NCBI RefSeq assembly: GCF_019334315.1
Contig: NZ_JAHWGL010000048.1
Location: 1 to 34,946 of the forward strand
Reading direction: 5' to 3'
Source of the DNA: Hymenobacter profundi
Lineage (GTDB): Bacteria; Bacteroidota; Bacteroidia; Cytophagales; Hymenobacteraceae
Length of the DNA: 34,946 bases
A model generated the notes under the pieces. It did no database searches and was not told the origin of the DNA. It saw only the letters and a list, made by a program, of their open reading frames with translations. The position numbers and the translations under genes were made by a program. Shown piece after piece: positions 1-8,569 of the stretch (position 1 is its first letter; every line of letters begins with the position of its first letter).

Positions 1-1
1 T

Positions 2-37
2 GTGGAAGTGTTGCCGACAGGTAAGGAGAAGATGTAA
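2..37 (+). CDS. possible 3' end of an upstream gene (partial)
   Basis: A frame open from the window edge reads VEVLPTGKEKM and stops with TAA at 35-37, just before a long hairpin. The only support is its position: it would converge on prs with the hairpin between them, as at two other convergent gene pairs in this window. Twelve codons are too few to assign a family, and the frame may be chance. Confidence 0.2.
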   Translation: MEVLPTGKEKM

Positions 38-44
38 TAAACAT

Positions 45-148
45 CTGTCACCCTGAACGCAGTGAAGGACCTTATGCCGCCAGAACGATGTTCGTAACAA
101 CGAGTCGTTCTGGCGGCATAAGGTCCTTCACTGCGTTCAGGATGACAG
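45..148. repeat. family A long inverted repeat (hairpin), copy 1
   Basis: The arms 45-88 and 105-148 are 44 bp each and complementary except for one base (CACC on the left against CATC expected). The loop is 16 nt and contains CGTAACAACGA. The outer core has the form GTCAYCCTGA...GAAGGACCTT. The element begins 7 nt past the prs stop codon and could act as a transcript end or mRNA-stabilising hairpin for prs. That role is inferred; the palindrome is directly visible. Confidence 0.95.
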
Positions 149-154
149 AAAATT

Positions 155-1084
155 CTAAATAAACAGCGAGCTAATCGACTCGTGACTAACGACGTTGTGG
201 ATGGCCTGGGCAAACAGCCCCGCCACCGACACGACCTTGATTTTGCTGTTCTCTTCGCGCAGCGGAATGGTGTCCGTAATAATCAACTCTTCCAGGGCCG
301 AGTTGCGGATACGGTCGTGGGCGGGGCCGCTGAGTAGGGGGTGGGTAATCACGGCGCGTACCGATTTGGCGCCGCGCTCCATCAGCAACTCGGCGGCTTT
401 GCAAATAGTACCGGCCGTATCCACGATGTCGTCTACCAAAACCACGTTGTGGCCGGCCACGTCGCCGATTACCTGCATGGAGGCAATTTCATTAGCCCGC
501 AGACGCATCTTGTCGCACACCACAATCTCGGCACCAAAGCGCTTGGCGTAGGCCCGCGTGCGTACTACCCCACCCACGTCGGGGGAAGCGAAGAGCAGGT
601 TGTCCAGGTTCATTGACTTGATGTAGGGAACCGTCACGGCAGCACCGTCAAGGTGGTCTACCGGAATATCGAAGAAACCCTGAATCTGGCCCGCGTGCAG
701 GTCGCAGGTCATTAGGCGGTCGGCGCCTACGCTTTGTATGATGTTAGCTACCACTTTGGCCCCAATGCTTACGCGCGGCTTGTCTTTGCGGTCCTGGCGG
801 GCGTAGCCCATGTAGGGCATCACCACGTTCACCTTGTAAGCCGAAGCGCGCTTGGCGGCGTCTACCATCAGGGCCAGCTCCATTAGGTTCTCGGCGGGTG
901 GGTTGGTGCTCTGAATCAGGAAAACCGCGCAGCCGCGCACGCTTTCGTTGAAGCTCGGCCCCAGTTCCGCATCGGCGAAGCGCTGGATGCTAAGGTCGCC
1001 CAGCGGAATACCGTAGGCGGCCGCTATCTGCTCACCGAGTTCGTGCGATGCGTTGCCCGTAAAGATTTTAACCTGTTGTGCCAT
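155..1084 (-). CDS. prs: ribose-phosphate pyrophosphokinase
   Basis: Makes PRPP from ribose 5-phosphate and ATP in the cytosol, feeding purine, pyrimidine, NAD, histidine and tryptophan synthesis. The 309-residue length is normal for class I bacterial enzymes. Visible motifs are the FADAE segment (36-40), RQDRK (96-100), CDLHAGQIQGFFD (127-139) and the PRPP-binding loop VVLVDDIVDTAGT (214-226). The frame stays open about 28 codons upstream, but the start was placed at the ATG giving MAQQVKIF, because the family begins with a KIF-type beta strand and the extra residues look like translated leader. The gene sits behind tRNA-Gln on the same strand, separated by a strong terminator, so it probably has its own promoter. 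A long hairpin follows the stop. Confidence 0.97.
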   Translation of the reverse strand: MAQQVKIFTGNASHELGEQIAAAYGIPLGDLSIQRFADAELGPSFNESVRGCAVFLIQSTNPPAENLMELALMVDAAKRASAYKVNVVMPYMGYARQDRKDKPRVSIGAKVVANIIQSVGADRLMTCDLHAGQIQGFFDIPVDHLDGAAVTVPYIKSMNLDNLLFASPDVGGVVRTRAYAKRFGAEIVVCDKMRLRANEIASMQVIGDVAGHNVVLVDDIVDTAGTICKAAELLMERGAKSVRAVITHPLLSGPAHDRIRNSALEELIITDTIPLREENSKIKVVSVAGLFAQAIHNVVSHESISSLFI

Positions 1085-1115
1085 GAGAAAGAGGTAGGTG
1101 TATTGGAGAAGACGA

Positions 1116-1146
1116 CAAAGAACGGCCAGCGAGCAGAAAGCGCCAA
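1116..1146 (-). promoter_or_regulatory. possible prs promoter
   Basis: On the minus strand TTG (1146-1144) is followed after 20 nt by GTTCTTTG (1123-1116), a degenerate form of the Bacteroidota -7 box TAnnTTTG. It lies downstream of the tRNA terminator and about 30 nt ahead of the prs ATG, which is where a separate prs promoter would be expected. The GT in place of TA makes the call tentative. Confidence 0.35.
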
Positions 1147-1177
1147 GCGCTGGCCCGAATAAAGCCAACGCCCCGGA

Positions 1178-1236
1178 AAAACCAGAAAAAGCGAAAGGCG
1201 CTGCCTTCCTGAAGAGGAAGATGCAGCGCCTTTCGC
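1178..1236 (-). terminator. intrinsic terminator after tRNA-Gln
   Basis: A 14-bp GC-rich stem (1191-1204 with 1223-1236) continues, after an AT bulge, into a 6-bp stem with a GAAG/CTTC tip. On the minus strand it is followed by TTTTTCTGGTTTTTC. It ends the tRNA-Gln transcript and separates it from prs. Confidence 0.85.
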
Positions 1237-1249
1237 GGTAGTTGAGCAG

Positions 1250-1322
1250 TTGTCCGACCAGGGCTCGAACCTGGACTTTCTTGAATCAAAATCAAGCGTG
1301 TTGCCAGTTACACCATCGGACA
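1250..1322 (-). tRNA. tRNA-Gln (anticodon TTG)
   Basis: The minus strand folds as a full cloverleaf. The acceptor stem is TGTCCGA with TCGGACA, with discriminator A at 1250. The D-loop carries AACTGGCAA. The anticodon stem is CTTGA/TCAAG around the loop TTTTGAT, which puts TTG at positions 34-36 (reads CAA). The T-arm is CCAGG-TTCGAGC-CCTGG. The 3' CCA is not encoded (CTG follows the discriminator), so it must be added enzymatically. It has its own promoter and terminator. Confidence 0.97.
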
Positions 1323-1359
1323 ATTTGTAATTCCCAACGGGGTGTGCCGTTTGGGTGTG

Positions 1360-1390
1360 CAAATGTACTACTGTTAGAATTCAAGGCAAA
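1360..1390 (-). promoter_or_regulatory. promoter of tRNA-Gln
   Basis: The minus strand reads TTTG (1390-1387), 19 nt, then TACATTTG (1367-1360). This matches the primary-sigma consensus known from Bacteroidota (-33 TTTG, -7 TAnnTTTG). Transcription would start about 30 nt before the mature tRNA. Confidence 0.85.
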
Positions 1391-1531
1391 CTTTCGGGCA
1401 AATATTTTTTTCGACCAACTCGTTTTAAATGCCCTTTTTTTGTCGGTAATGGGTGCTGAAACCTTGATTTTCAGAGTGTGACGTTTCCAGTAAAAAGCTG
1501 AAAATTTCTCAGGCTCTCTATACAAGTAGAC

Positions 1532-3111
<1,580 letters not shown>

Positions 3112-3120
3112 TTTCTTTTG

Positions 3121-3210
3121 AGCTGCTAGCTGATGGTTGTTAGCGGCTAGCCTTCTGGGTATAGTCTCGTCATCAGCTAACAGTCATCAGCTAACAGCTA
3201 ATAGCTCAAA
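3121..3210. repeat. family G imperfect inverted repeat inside the atpDC operon
   Basis: Left-arm units AGCTGATGGTTGTTAGC face right-arm units CATCAGCTAACAGTCATCAG and GCTAACAGCTAATAGCT. The loop starts CCTTCTG. A related element with the same CCTTCTG in its loop lies at 11619-11700, between tgt and the LptF/G gene. Both lie between co-directional genes, so the transcripts can fold there. A role in differential mRNA stability is inference. Confidence 0.75.
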
Positions 3211-3214
3211 GAAT

Positions 3215-3460
3215 ATGCATTTAGAAATCATCACGCCCGACCGGAAGGTGTTTGAAGGCGAAGTAACCTCGGCGCAGTTTCCGGGCATCGACGGGCTGTT
3301 TGAAGTGCTCAACAACCACGCACCACTGATTTCGGCGCTGAAAACCGGTGCGGTGACGATCAACGGCGCCAGCGGCCGCGAGTCGTTCAACATCGATGGC
3401 GGTGTGGTGGAAGTGCTGCGCAACAACGTAATTGTGTTGGCTGAGTCGATTAAGGCATAG
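3215..3460 (+). CDS. atpC: F1Fo ATP synthase subunit epsilon (short form)
   Basis: Central-stalk subunit that couples rotation between F1 and the c-ring. The protein has 81 residues and consists only of the N-terminal beta-sandwich: MHLEIITPDRKVF, the PGIDGLFEVLNNHAPL loop (residues 24-39) and a last strand ending in ESIKA. The C-terminal two-helix domain that inhibits ATP hydrolysis in the E. coli subunit (about 138 residues) is absent. The frame is open upstream into the repeat, but the ATG was chosen because HLEIITPDR is the conserved start. A strong terminator follows at 3483-3519. Confidence 0.95.
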   Translation: MHLEIITPDRKVFEGEVTSAQFPGIDGLFEVLNNHAPLISALKTGAVTINGASGRESFNIDGGVVEVLRNNVIVLAESIKA

Positions 3461-3482
3461 CTTTCACGCTCCTGATTTTCCT

Positions 3483-3519
3483 AAAAAAGGTCTTTCTCTG
3501 TAGAGGAAGACCTTTTTTT
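3483..3519 (+). terminator. intrinsic terminator of atpDC
   Basis: The stem 3483-3498 pairs with 3503-3518 (core GGTCTTTCTC/GAGGAAGACC with one wobble), has a TGTA loop, and is followed by seven T. Confidence 0.9.
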
Positions 3520-3567
3520 GTGCCGTAAGCCGTAGCTTGTGCCGCCAACCACGCTTTGCTGTATTCG

Positions 3568-4698
3568 ATGGAAATTCATCCCAAAATCACCCCAATCTAC
3601 CAGACTTCCGTTTTTAAGTTCGACGATTTGAACGAACTAGAACTGTATTTCGGGGAGCCGGGGAGCCGTTATATGTATTCGCGCAACGGCAATCCCAATT
3701 CCGACGAGTTAGCCGATGCCGTAAACAAGCTGGAAACCGGCGCGGGCGCCGTAGCTACGGGCTCGGGCATGGCGGCCATCTTTGCGGCCATGCTGTGCTA
3801 CTGTCAGGCCGGCGACCATGTGCTGTGCGCCCAGGATATCTACGGGGGCTCGTCGTCGCTGCTAAACCAGGAGCTGAGCCGCCTGAGCATCAGTGTCACG
3901 TATGTGCCATTTGCCGATCTGACGGGCGACTTGCAGCCCTACCTGCAACCGCGCACTAAGCTGTTGCTCTGCGAAACCATCAGCAACCCCTTGTTGCGAG
4001 TGGTAGACGTGCAAGCCGCTGCTGCTGCATGCCACGCGCACGGCCTGAAGCTGGTAGTTGATAACACGTTTGCTACCCCCGTGCTCACGCAAGTGCTGGC
4101 CCTGGGCGCCGACCTGGCCGTGCACAGTGTCACGAAATACCTGGCCGGCCACTCCGACGTGACGGCTGGCGCCGTGGTAGCCCGCACTGGGGAAGATGCT
4201 GCGCGCCTCAAGCAAATTGGCGTCACGTTTGGCCTCACGCTGAGCCCGATGGAAAGCTGGTTGGCCGTGCGGGGCCTCAAAACGTTGCGTTTGCGTGTGG
4301 AAGCGCACTCGCGTAATGCTACGCAGATTGCCGATATGCTGGCGCAGCAGCTCAGCGTGCGGGCCGTGTATTATCCGGGGTTGCCTACCCACCCGCAGCA
4401 CCAGTTGGCCGCAGCGCAGGGCCACGGGTTGTTCGGCGGCATGCTGTCTTTCCTGTTGGCCGATGAAGACGAAGTAGTGAACCGGGTAATGCAGCGGAGC
4501 CAGCGGTTTCCGTTTGCGCCGTCGTTGGCTGGGGTAGATTCGTCGCTTTCCTACCCCGCTGGCACCTCGCACCGCGCCCTGACGCCGGAGCAACGCACAG
4601 AGCTAGGCATCACAACCGGGCTGGTACGGCTATCCGTGGGTATCGAGCCGGTAGATGAACTGCTGGCTGATCTACAGCAAGCACTATCTGGCGGGTAG
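3568..4698 (+). CDS. trans-sulfuration family PLP enzyme (cystathionine gamma-lyase/synthase or methionine gamma-lyase type)
   Basis: A fold-type I PLP enzyme of the Cys/Met metabolism family, 376 residues from the ATG. Visible are PIYQTSVF (9-16), YSRNGNPN (37-44), GSGMAAI in the cofactor phosphate loop (65-71), VVDNTFATP (163-171) with the PLP-ring aspartate D165, and SVTKY (187-191) with the Schiff-base lysine K190. The SxxxxxSYP and SVGIE signatures are near the C terminus. An in-frame TTG four codons upstream is an alternative start. The N terminus lacks the roughly 15-residue arm common in E. coli MetB. Sequence alone does not separate lyase from synthase activity, and no methionine or cysteine gene is next to it. 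It converges on the YitT gene with a shared terminator. Confidence 0.9.
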   Translation: MEIHPKITPIYQTSVFKFDDLNELELYFGEPGSRYMYSRNGNPNSDELADAVNKLETGAGAVATGSGMAAIFAAMLCYCQAGDHVLCAQDIYGGSSSLLNQELSRLSISVTYVPFADLTGDLQPYLQPRTKLLLCETISNPLLRVVDVQAAAAACHAHGLKLVVDNTFATPVLTQVLALGADLAVHSVTKYLAGHSDVTAGAVVARTGEDAARLKQIGVTFGLTLSPMESWLAVRGLKTLRLRVEAHSRNATQIADMLAQQLSVRAVYYPGLPTHPQHQLAAAQGHGLFGGMLSFLLADEDEVVNRVMQRSQRFPFAPSLAGVDSSLSYPAGTSHRALTPEQRTELGITTGLVRLSVGIEPVDELLADLQQALSGG

Positions 4699-4816
4699 GG
4701 TTTTATACTGAGTACTTAGGCTTTTGTGCGTTATATACTGCCTAATGAACTTTATGTACCTTATCAGGGCGGTATTCTACACAATCAGGATAGATAATAC
4801 AGCTTTTTTATAAACT

Positions 4817-4851
4817 GAAAGCCCCCGCAATATGCCATTGCGGGGGCTTTC
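4817..4851. terminator. bidirectional intrinsic terminator
   Basis: A 14-bp perfect stem GAAAGCCCCCGCAA / TTGCGGGGGCTTTC around a 7-nt loop sits between two convergent genes. A- and T-rich flanks lie on both sides. In 4699-4816 I see no gene or clear signal. Confidence 0.85.
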
Positions 4852-4869
4852 AATTTATTCTTACGGTAT

Positions 4870-5808
4870 TTAATGTAGTGGTCTTTTCTTCACCATACCG
4901 CCTTCTGTGTCATCAATCCGATACTGAATGACGAAGGCTTTGGGGTCGATGCTGCGAACTTCTGCGCGGAGCTGCGGGATTTCCAAGCGCGTCACAACGG
5001 TGAAAACGATGTCCATATCGATGTTCTGAGCGCCGCGCTTGCCGAAGCCACGCTTACCCTGGTACATGGTGACACCCCGGCCAAGCTTCTCCGTAATGGC
5101 CTGCCGAATCTGCTCGCTGAACTCAGCGGAAATAATGGTGACGCCTGTGTACTGCTCGATACCATTAAGCAAAAAGTCGAGGGAGTTGGAAGCCGCTACG
5201 TAGGTCAGAATAGAATACAGCGCTACATCAACGCTGAGCACAAAGGCTGCGACGCTGAAGATGAAAATGTTGAGAAGCAGAATAACGTCGCTGACTTTGA
5301 GCAGCGGCGTGTATTTGCTGATGAGTAGGGCGGCTATTTCGGTACCGTCGAGGACGGCGCCGCCGCGCATGGCTAGGCCGATACCCGCGCCGATGAACAC
5401 GCCACCAAACACGGAGGTTAGGAGTACATCGTGGGTGACGTCGGGGAAGTGGACCACAGCCAGGCATATTGCCAAACCCGCAATAGCCGCTGCGCTTTTG
5501 ATGGCGAATTGCAGCCCTACCTGTCGGTAGCCCAAAATAAGGAAGGGTAGGTTGATGAGCGGCAGCAAGCCCGCCAGCGGTATGCCCGTCACGTTGGACA
5601 AGAGCATGGAAATGCCCGTTACACCCCCATCGATGAGGTGGCTGGATAGCAGGAAGCCTTTGAGGCCCATAGCTGCCGATAGAATTCCCAACACCACCAA
5701 AGCGAAGTTGCGTAGTCTGGCTTGCGGCGTGAGGGTAGGGGCGACGGGCGGGGCAACGGGCGGCGCCGGTACGGGGGAGGCCTGGGGAATGGGGGCTTCG
5801 TCAGCCAT
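4870..5808 (-). CDS. YitT-family membrane protein (DUF161 + DUF2179)
   Basis: 312 residues from the chosen ATG. A proline/alanine-rich cytoplasmic N terminus (about 5-30) is followed by five or six hydrophobic segments (about 34-56, 75-93, 103-120, 128-148, 174-192, 195-207), with the family signatures GGVTGIS (61-67) and GGAVLDGTEIAA (149-160). A soluble C-terminal DUF2179 domain spans about 222-302 (TIISAEF, MYQGKRGFG, VFTVVTRLE). The family's substrate is not established. A start 14 codons upstream is possible, but those residues look like leader. It is the last gene of the minus-strand glycan-type cluster, 90 nt after the aminotransferase, and may be co-transcribed with it. Confidence 0.9.
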   Translation of the reverse strand: MADEAPIPQASPVPAPPVAPPVAPTLTPQARLRNFALVVLGILSAAMGLKGFLLSSHLIDGGVTGISMLLSNVTGIPLAGLLPLINLPFLILGYRQVGLQFAIKSAAAIAGLAICLAVVHFPDVTHDVLLTSVFGGVFIGAGIGLAMRGGAVLDGTEIAALLISKYTPLLKVSDVILLLNIFIFSVAAFVLSVDVALYSILTYVAASNSLDFLLNGIEQYTGVTIISAEFSEQIRQAITEKLGRGVTMYQGKRGFGKRGAQNIDMDIVFTVVTRLEIPQLRAEVRSIDPKAFVIQYRIDDTEGGMVKKRPLH

Positions 5809-5898
5809 GAAAATCAGAGGATAAAGCGACAGAAAGCGCAAAATAGGCAATTCACCCGGCGAAGCCAGCCAGGTTTTCTTCCAACTACGGATGAGGCG

Positions 5899-7050
5899 TT
5901 AAGAAGCTGCGGGCAGAACTTCGCGCACGGCCTCTACCACGCGGACCAGATCCTCATCGGTTAAAGAAGAACCGGAGGGTAGGCACAAGCCACGAGCAAA
6001 CAAATCGGCGCAGACGGTGCCGCCGTACATGGGTGCTCCGGCAAAAAGTGGTTGCAGGTGCAGCGGCTTCCAGAGCGGTCGGCTCTCAATATTGCGCGTT
6101 TCGAGGTGGTGGCGCAGTTGCTCAGGTGTGACGGGCGCAGTAGCCGGGTCGAGGAGCAAGGTGGTGAGCCAGCGGTTGCTGCGGCCGCCTGAGGGCTCGG
6201 TGGGTGCGAAGCTCAGGCCTGGCAGCTCACGCAGTTTATCCTGATACCAGGCAAAGGTTTCGCGGCGCTTCTTCACGCGGTCCTCAATCAACTCCATCTG
6301 CCCACGCCCGATGCCCGCCAGCAGGTTGCTGAGGCGGTAGTTATAGCCAACTTCCGAATGCTGATAATGGGCCGCAGGATCTTTGGCTTGTGTAGCCAGG
6401 TGCAGCGCCCGACGGGCATGGTCGGCGTTGTTGGTTACCAGCACGCCGCCCCCGCTGGTAGTCAAGATCTTATTACCATTAAAGGAGAAAAGCCCCACGT
6501 CGCCGAACGTGCCCAACAGCCTACCCTGGTAGCGTGAGCCAAGGGCTTCGGCGGCGTCTTCCAGCACTGGAATAGCATATTCGGCGGCTATAGCTAGCAC
6601 CTCCGTAAGCTGAGCGGGCATGCCATAGAGGTGCACCACGATGAGGGCTTTGGGCTTGCGGCCCAGGCGCAACCGATCTTCAATGGCCGTGCGCAGCAGG
6701 GTGGGGTCGAGGTTCCAGGTGGCAGGCTCACTATCCACAAATACCGGCGTGGCACCTAGGTATAGAATGGGGTTGGCCGTGGCCACGAAGGTGAACGACG
6801 GGCACAACACTTCGTCGCCCGGACCTACCCCTAACAGTTGCAAACCCAGGTGGATAGCAGCCGTGCCCGAGGTAAGCGCCACCGCGTGCGCCGCACCAGT
6901 GTATTGACAAATGTCCTGCTCAAAGCCCGTAAGGTTGGGGCCAACTGGGGCTACCCAGTTGTCTTCAATAGCCTTATGCAGATAATTCAGCTCGTGGCGG
7001 CCCAGGTGTGGGGGCGAAAGGTAAATTCGGTCGTAATCCTGGCTGCGCAT
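5899..7050 (-). CDS. DegT/DnrJ/EryC1/StrS aminotransferase (PglE-like)
   Basis: A 383-residue PLP-dependent sugar aminotransferase of the type that aminates nucleotide-linked 4-keto-6-deoxy sugars. Visible are the N-terminal YLSPPHLG (10-17), the cofactor phosphate site TSGTAA (60-65), PSFTFVATANPI (84-95), EDAAEALGS (164-172) with the pyridine-nitrogen aspartate D165, and SFNGNKILTTSGGG (189-202) with the Schiff-base lysine K194. It follows PglC-like and PglD-like genes on the same strand, the neighbourhood that makes UDP-N,N'-diacetylbacillosamine in Campylobacter. The exact sugar is inferred, and the needed 4,6-dehydratase (PglF-like) is not in the window. Confidence 0.93.
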   Translation of the reverse strand: MRSQDYDRIYLSPPHLGRHELNYLHKAIEDNWVAPVGPNLTGFEQDICQYTGAAHAVALTSGTAAIHLGLQLLGVGPGDEVLCPSFTFVATANPILYLGATPVFVDSEPATWNLDPTLLRTAIEDRLRLGRKPKALIVVHLYGMPAQLTEVLAIAAEYAIPVLEDAAEALGSRYQGRLLGTFGDVGLFSFNGNKILTTSGGGVLVTNNADHARRALHLATQAKDPAAHYQHSEVGYNYRLSNLLAGIGRGQMELIEDRVKKRRETFAWYQDKLRELPGLSFAPTEPSGGRSNRWLTTLLLDPATAPVTPEQLRHHLETRNIESRPLWKPLHLQPLFAGAPMYGGTVCADLFARGLCLPSGSSLTDEDLVRVVEAVREVLPAAS

Positions 7051-7119
7051 GAAAAGCGGAAGGTGATAGCAAGGCGGGGAAGGTACGCAGGAACGGCTAA
7101 AATGCCGTGATGTCGCAAT

Positions 7120-7800
7120 TTATACGGCCTTATGTTGTTTTATAACAGCGGCCGGCACGCCCACGGCCGTGCAGTGGGCCGACAGGTCGCGGACGGCCAC
7201 GGCGCCCGCGCCCAGGGTCGTGTGCGCGCCTACCGTCACTTGGTTGAGCACCGTGGCATTGGTGCCCAGATACACCCCCGCGCCCAGGTGCGCTTCGCCA
7301 CCCACGTTGGCGTGGGGCATCAAGGAGCAAAAATCTTCCAGCACGGCATCGTGGCCTACCGTGCAGCCCAGGTTGAGCAGCACGTAGTTTCCTAACTGAA
7401 TATCCGTTGTTAGAATGCAGCCTTGGGTGATGATGCAGCCCGCCCCAAAGCGCAGACGCTGGTAGGACTGGCAGGCTACGCTAGGGTGAATGAGGGTAGG
7501 AAACGACAGAAGAGGCGAGGTGAGCTGGGCCACAATAGCGGCTCGGTTGCGGCTGCTGCCCACGGCCACGGCCACGGCTAGGGGCTCAGGGGTAGCGTTG
7601 AGGTCGGCAGCGGTGCCGAGGTAGGGTAGGTCGTGCAGGGTAGGGGTGGCGGGCGGCTGGTCGTCGTAGAAGCCGCGCAGGTCCCAGGTAGGCCGCACCT
7701 CGTTGAGCTGGCGCACCAGTACCAGCACCTCGCGGCCCAGGCCGCCCGCACCGAAAATGACCAGGGGAAATAGCGGGGACGGCGTAAGAATTTCGCTCAT
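7120..7800 (-). CDS. NeuD/PglD-family sugar O/N-acyltransferase
   Basis: 226 residues. An N-terminal Rossmann-like half has GAGGLGREV (17-25) and GFYDD (43-47), and binds the nucleotide sugar in characterised PglD. A C-terminal left-handed beta-helix of hexapeptide repeats (about 115-220) contains the general-base histidine H150 in TVGHDAVLEDF and ends in VGVPAAVIK. The predicted reaction is acetyl-CoA-dependent acetylation of the amino group installed by the neighbouring aminotransferase. The ATG overlaps the stop of the upstream transferase (ATGA at 7797-7800), so the two are translationally coupled. The assignment to sugar N-acetylation rests on family and context. Confidence 0.92.
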   Translation of the reverse strand: MSEILTPSPLFPLVIFGAGGLGREVLVLVRQLNEVRPTWDLRGFYDDQPPATPTLHDLPYLGTAADLNATPEPLAVAVAVGSSRNRAAIVAQLTSPLLSFPTLIHPSVACQSYQRLRFGAGCIITQGCILTTDIQLGNYVLLNLGCTVGHDAVLEDFCSLMPHANVGGEAHLGAGVYLGTNATVLNQVTVGAHTTLGAGAVAVRDLSAHCTAVGVPAAVIKQHKAV

Positions 7801-8444
7801 AAAGTAGTTGGTGGGGGCGAGCCAGTGAAAGCAGTGGTAGTGGCTTGGCCAGCGGCGGTGATGTCCTGCGCACCGAGTACCCGCTTAACCGTGCGTAGCA
7901 GAATTTGCAGATCCAGCCCTAAGCTTAGGTGGTCCACGTACCACACATCATACCGGAATTTTTCTTCCCAACTGATGGCGTTGCGGCCATTTACCTGTGC
8001 CCAGCCCGTGATGCCCGGCCGTACGTGGTGACGCCGCGCCTGCTCGGGCGAGTACAGTGGCAGGTATTGCATCAGCAAGGGGCGCGGGCCTACCAGGCTC
8101 AGGTCGCCGCGCAGCACGTTCCAGAGTTGCGGTAATTCGTCGAGGGAGGTGGCGCGCACCCAGCGGCCAAGGCGGGGTAGGCGCTCGGCATCGGGTAGGA
8201 GGTGGCCGTAGGCGTCGCGGGCCTCAGTCATGGTTTGTAGCTTGTACAGCGTGAACAGCTGCCCATCGAAGCCGGGGCGCTGCTGCCGGAATAACACGCG
8301 CCCCTGATTTTGTACAGCCAGCAGTGCAGCGGTGCCGAGCAGCAGCGGGGCCGTAAGCACCACCAGCGGTGCGGCTAGCGCCATATCCAGCAGGCGCTTG
8401 CCGCGACGGGCGTACCAGGAAGTAGGGGTAGGAAGATGGGCCAT
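7797..8444 (-). CDS. PglC-like monotopic phosphoglycosyl transferase (bacterial sugar transferase)
   Basis: 215 residues. Transfers a sugar 1-phosphate from a UDP-sugar to undecaprenyl phosphate, the first membrane step of glycan assembly. Visible are KRLLDMALA (16-24), leading into one hydrophobic re-entrant helix (about 22-45); FRQQRPG (52-58); the catalytic Asp-Glu pair D102-E103 in SLDELPQLWNV; GDLSLVGPRPL (113-123); and the family's C-terminal RPGITGWAQVNGRN. The short length, with only one membrane segment, is that of PglC rather than the larger WbaP type. First gene of the minus-strand cluster. A promoter box lies 8 nt before its ATG. Confidence 0.95.
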   Translation of the reverse strand: MAHLPTPTSWYARRGKRLLDMALAAPLVVLTAPLLLGTAALLAVQNQGRVLFRQQRPGFDGQLFTLYKLQTMTEARDAYGHLLPDAERLPRLGRWVRATSLDELPQLWNVLRGDLSLVGPRPLLMQYLPLYSPEQARRHHVRPGITGWAQVNGRNAISWEEKFRYDVWYVDHLSLGLDLQILLRTVKRVLGAQDITAAGQATTTAFTGSPPPTTL

Positions 8445-8452
8445 GCGTGCCG

Positions 8453-8460
8453 CAAAAATA
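8453..8460 (-). promoter_or_regulatory. -7 box of the glycan-cluster promoter
   Basis: The minus strand reads TATTTTTG, an exact TAnnTTTG, only 8 nt before the ATG of the phosphoglycosyl transferase gene. No clear TTG is seen 19-20 nt upstream. If used, the mRNA would be leaderless or nearly so. Confidence 0.5.
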
Positions 8461-8531
8461 CGGTTTCTGTGACGGAGAAGCCGTAGCTTCGCCGCGGGCT
8501 GCGCCGATGGTGTAGCCGTTTATCTACCAAC

Positions 8532-8569
8532 GGGCGCCCTGGCACCAGGCGCCTGCAAGGCGCCTCCAC
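8532..8569. repeat. family C repeat abutting the ispE start codon
   Basis: GC-rich palindromic units: GGGCGCCCTGG against CCAGGCGCC, then AGGCGCCTGCAAGGCGCCT. The right end, GCGCCTCCAC, runs directly into the ispE ATG. The same unit recurs in both arms of the element at 9379-9539, on the other side of ispE. Confidence 0.8.

Noticed and set aside
3556..3567. TTG at 3556 as the start of the PLP enzyme
   Set aside because: Possible, but an ATG four codons later is closer to the conserved region and no ribosome-binding feature favours the TTG.
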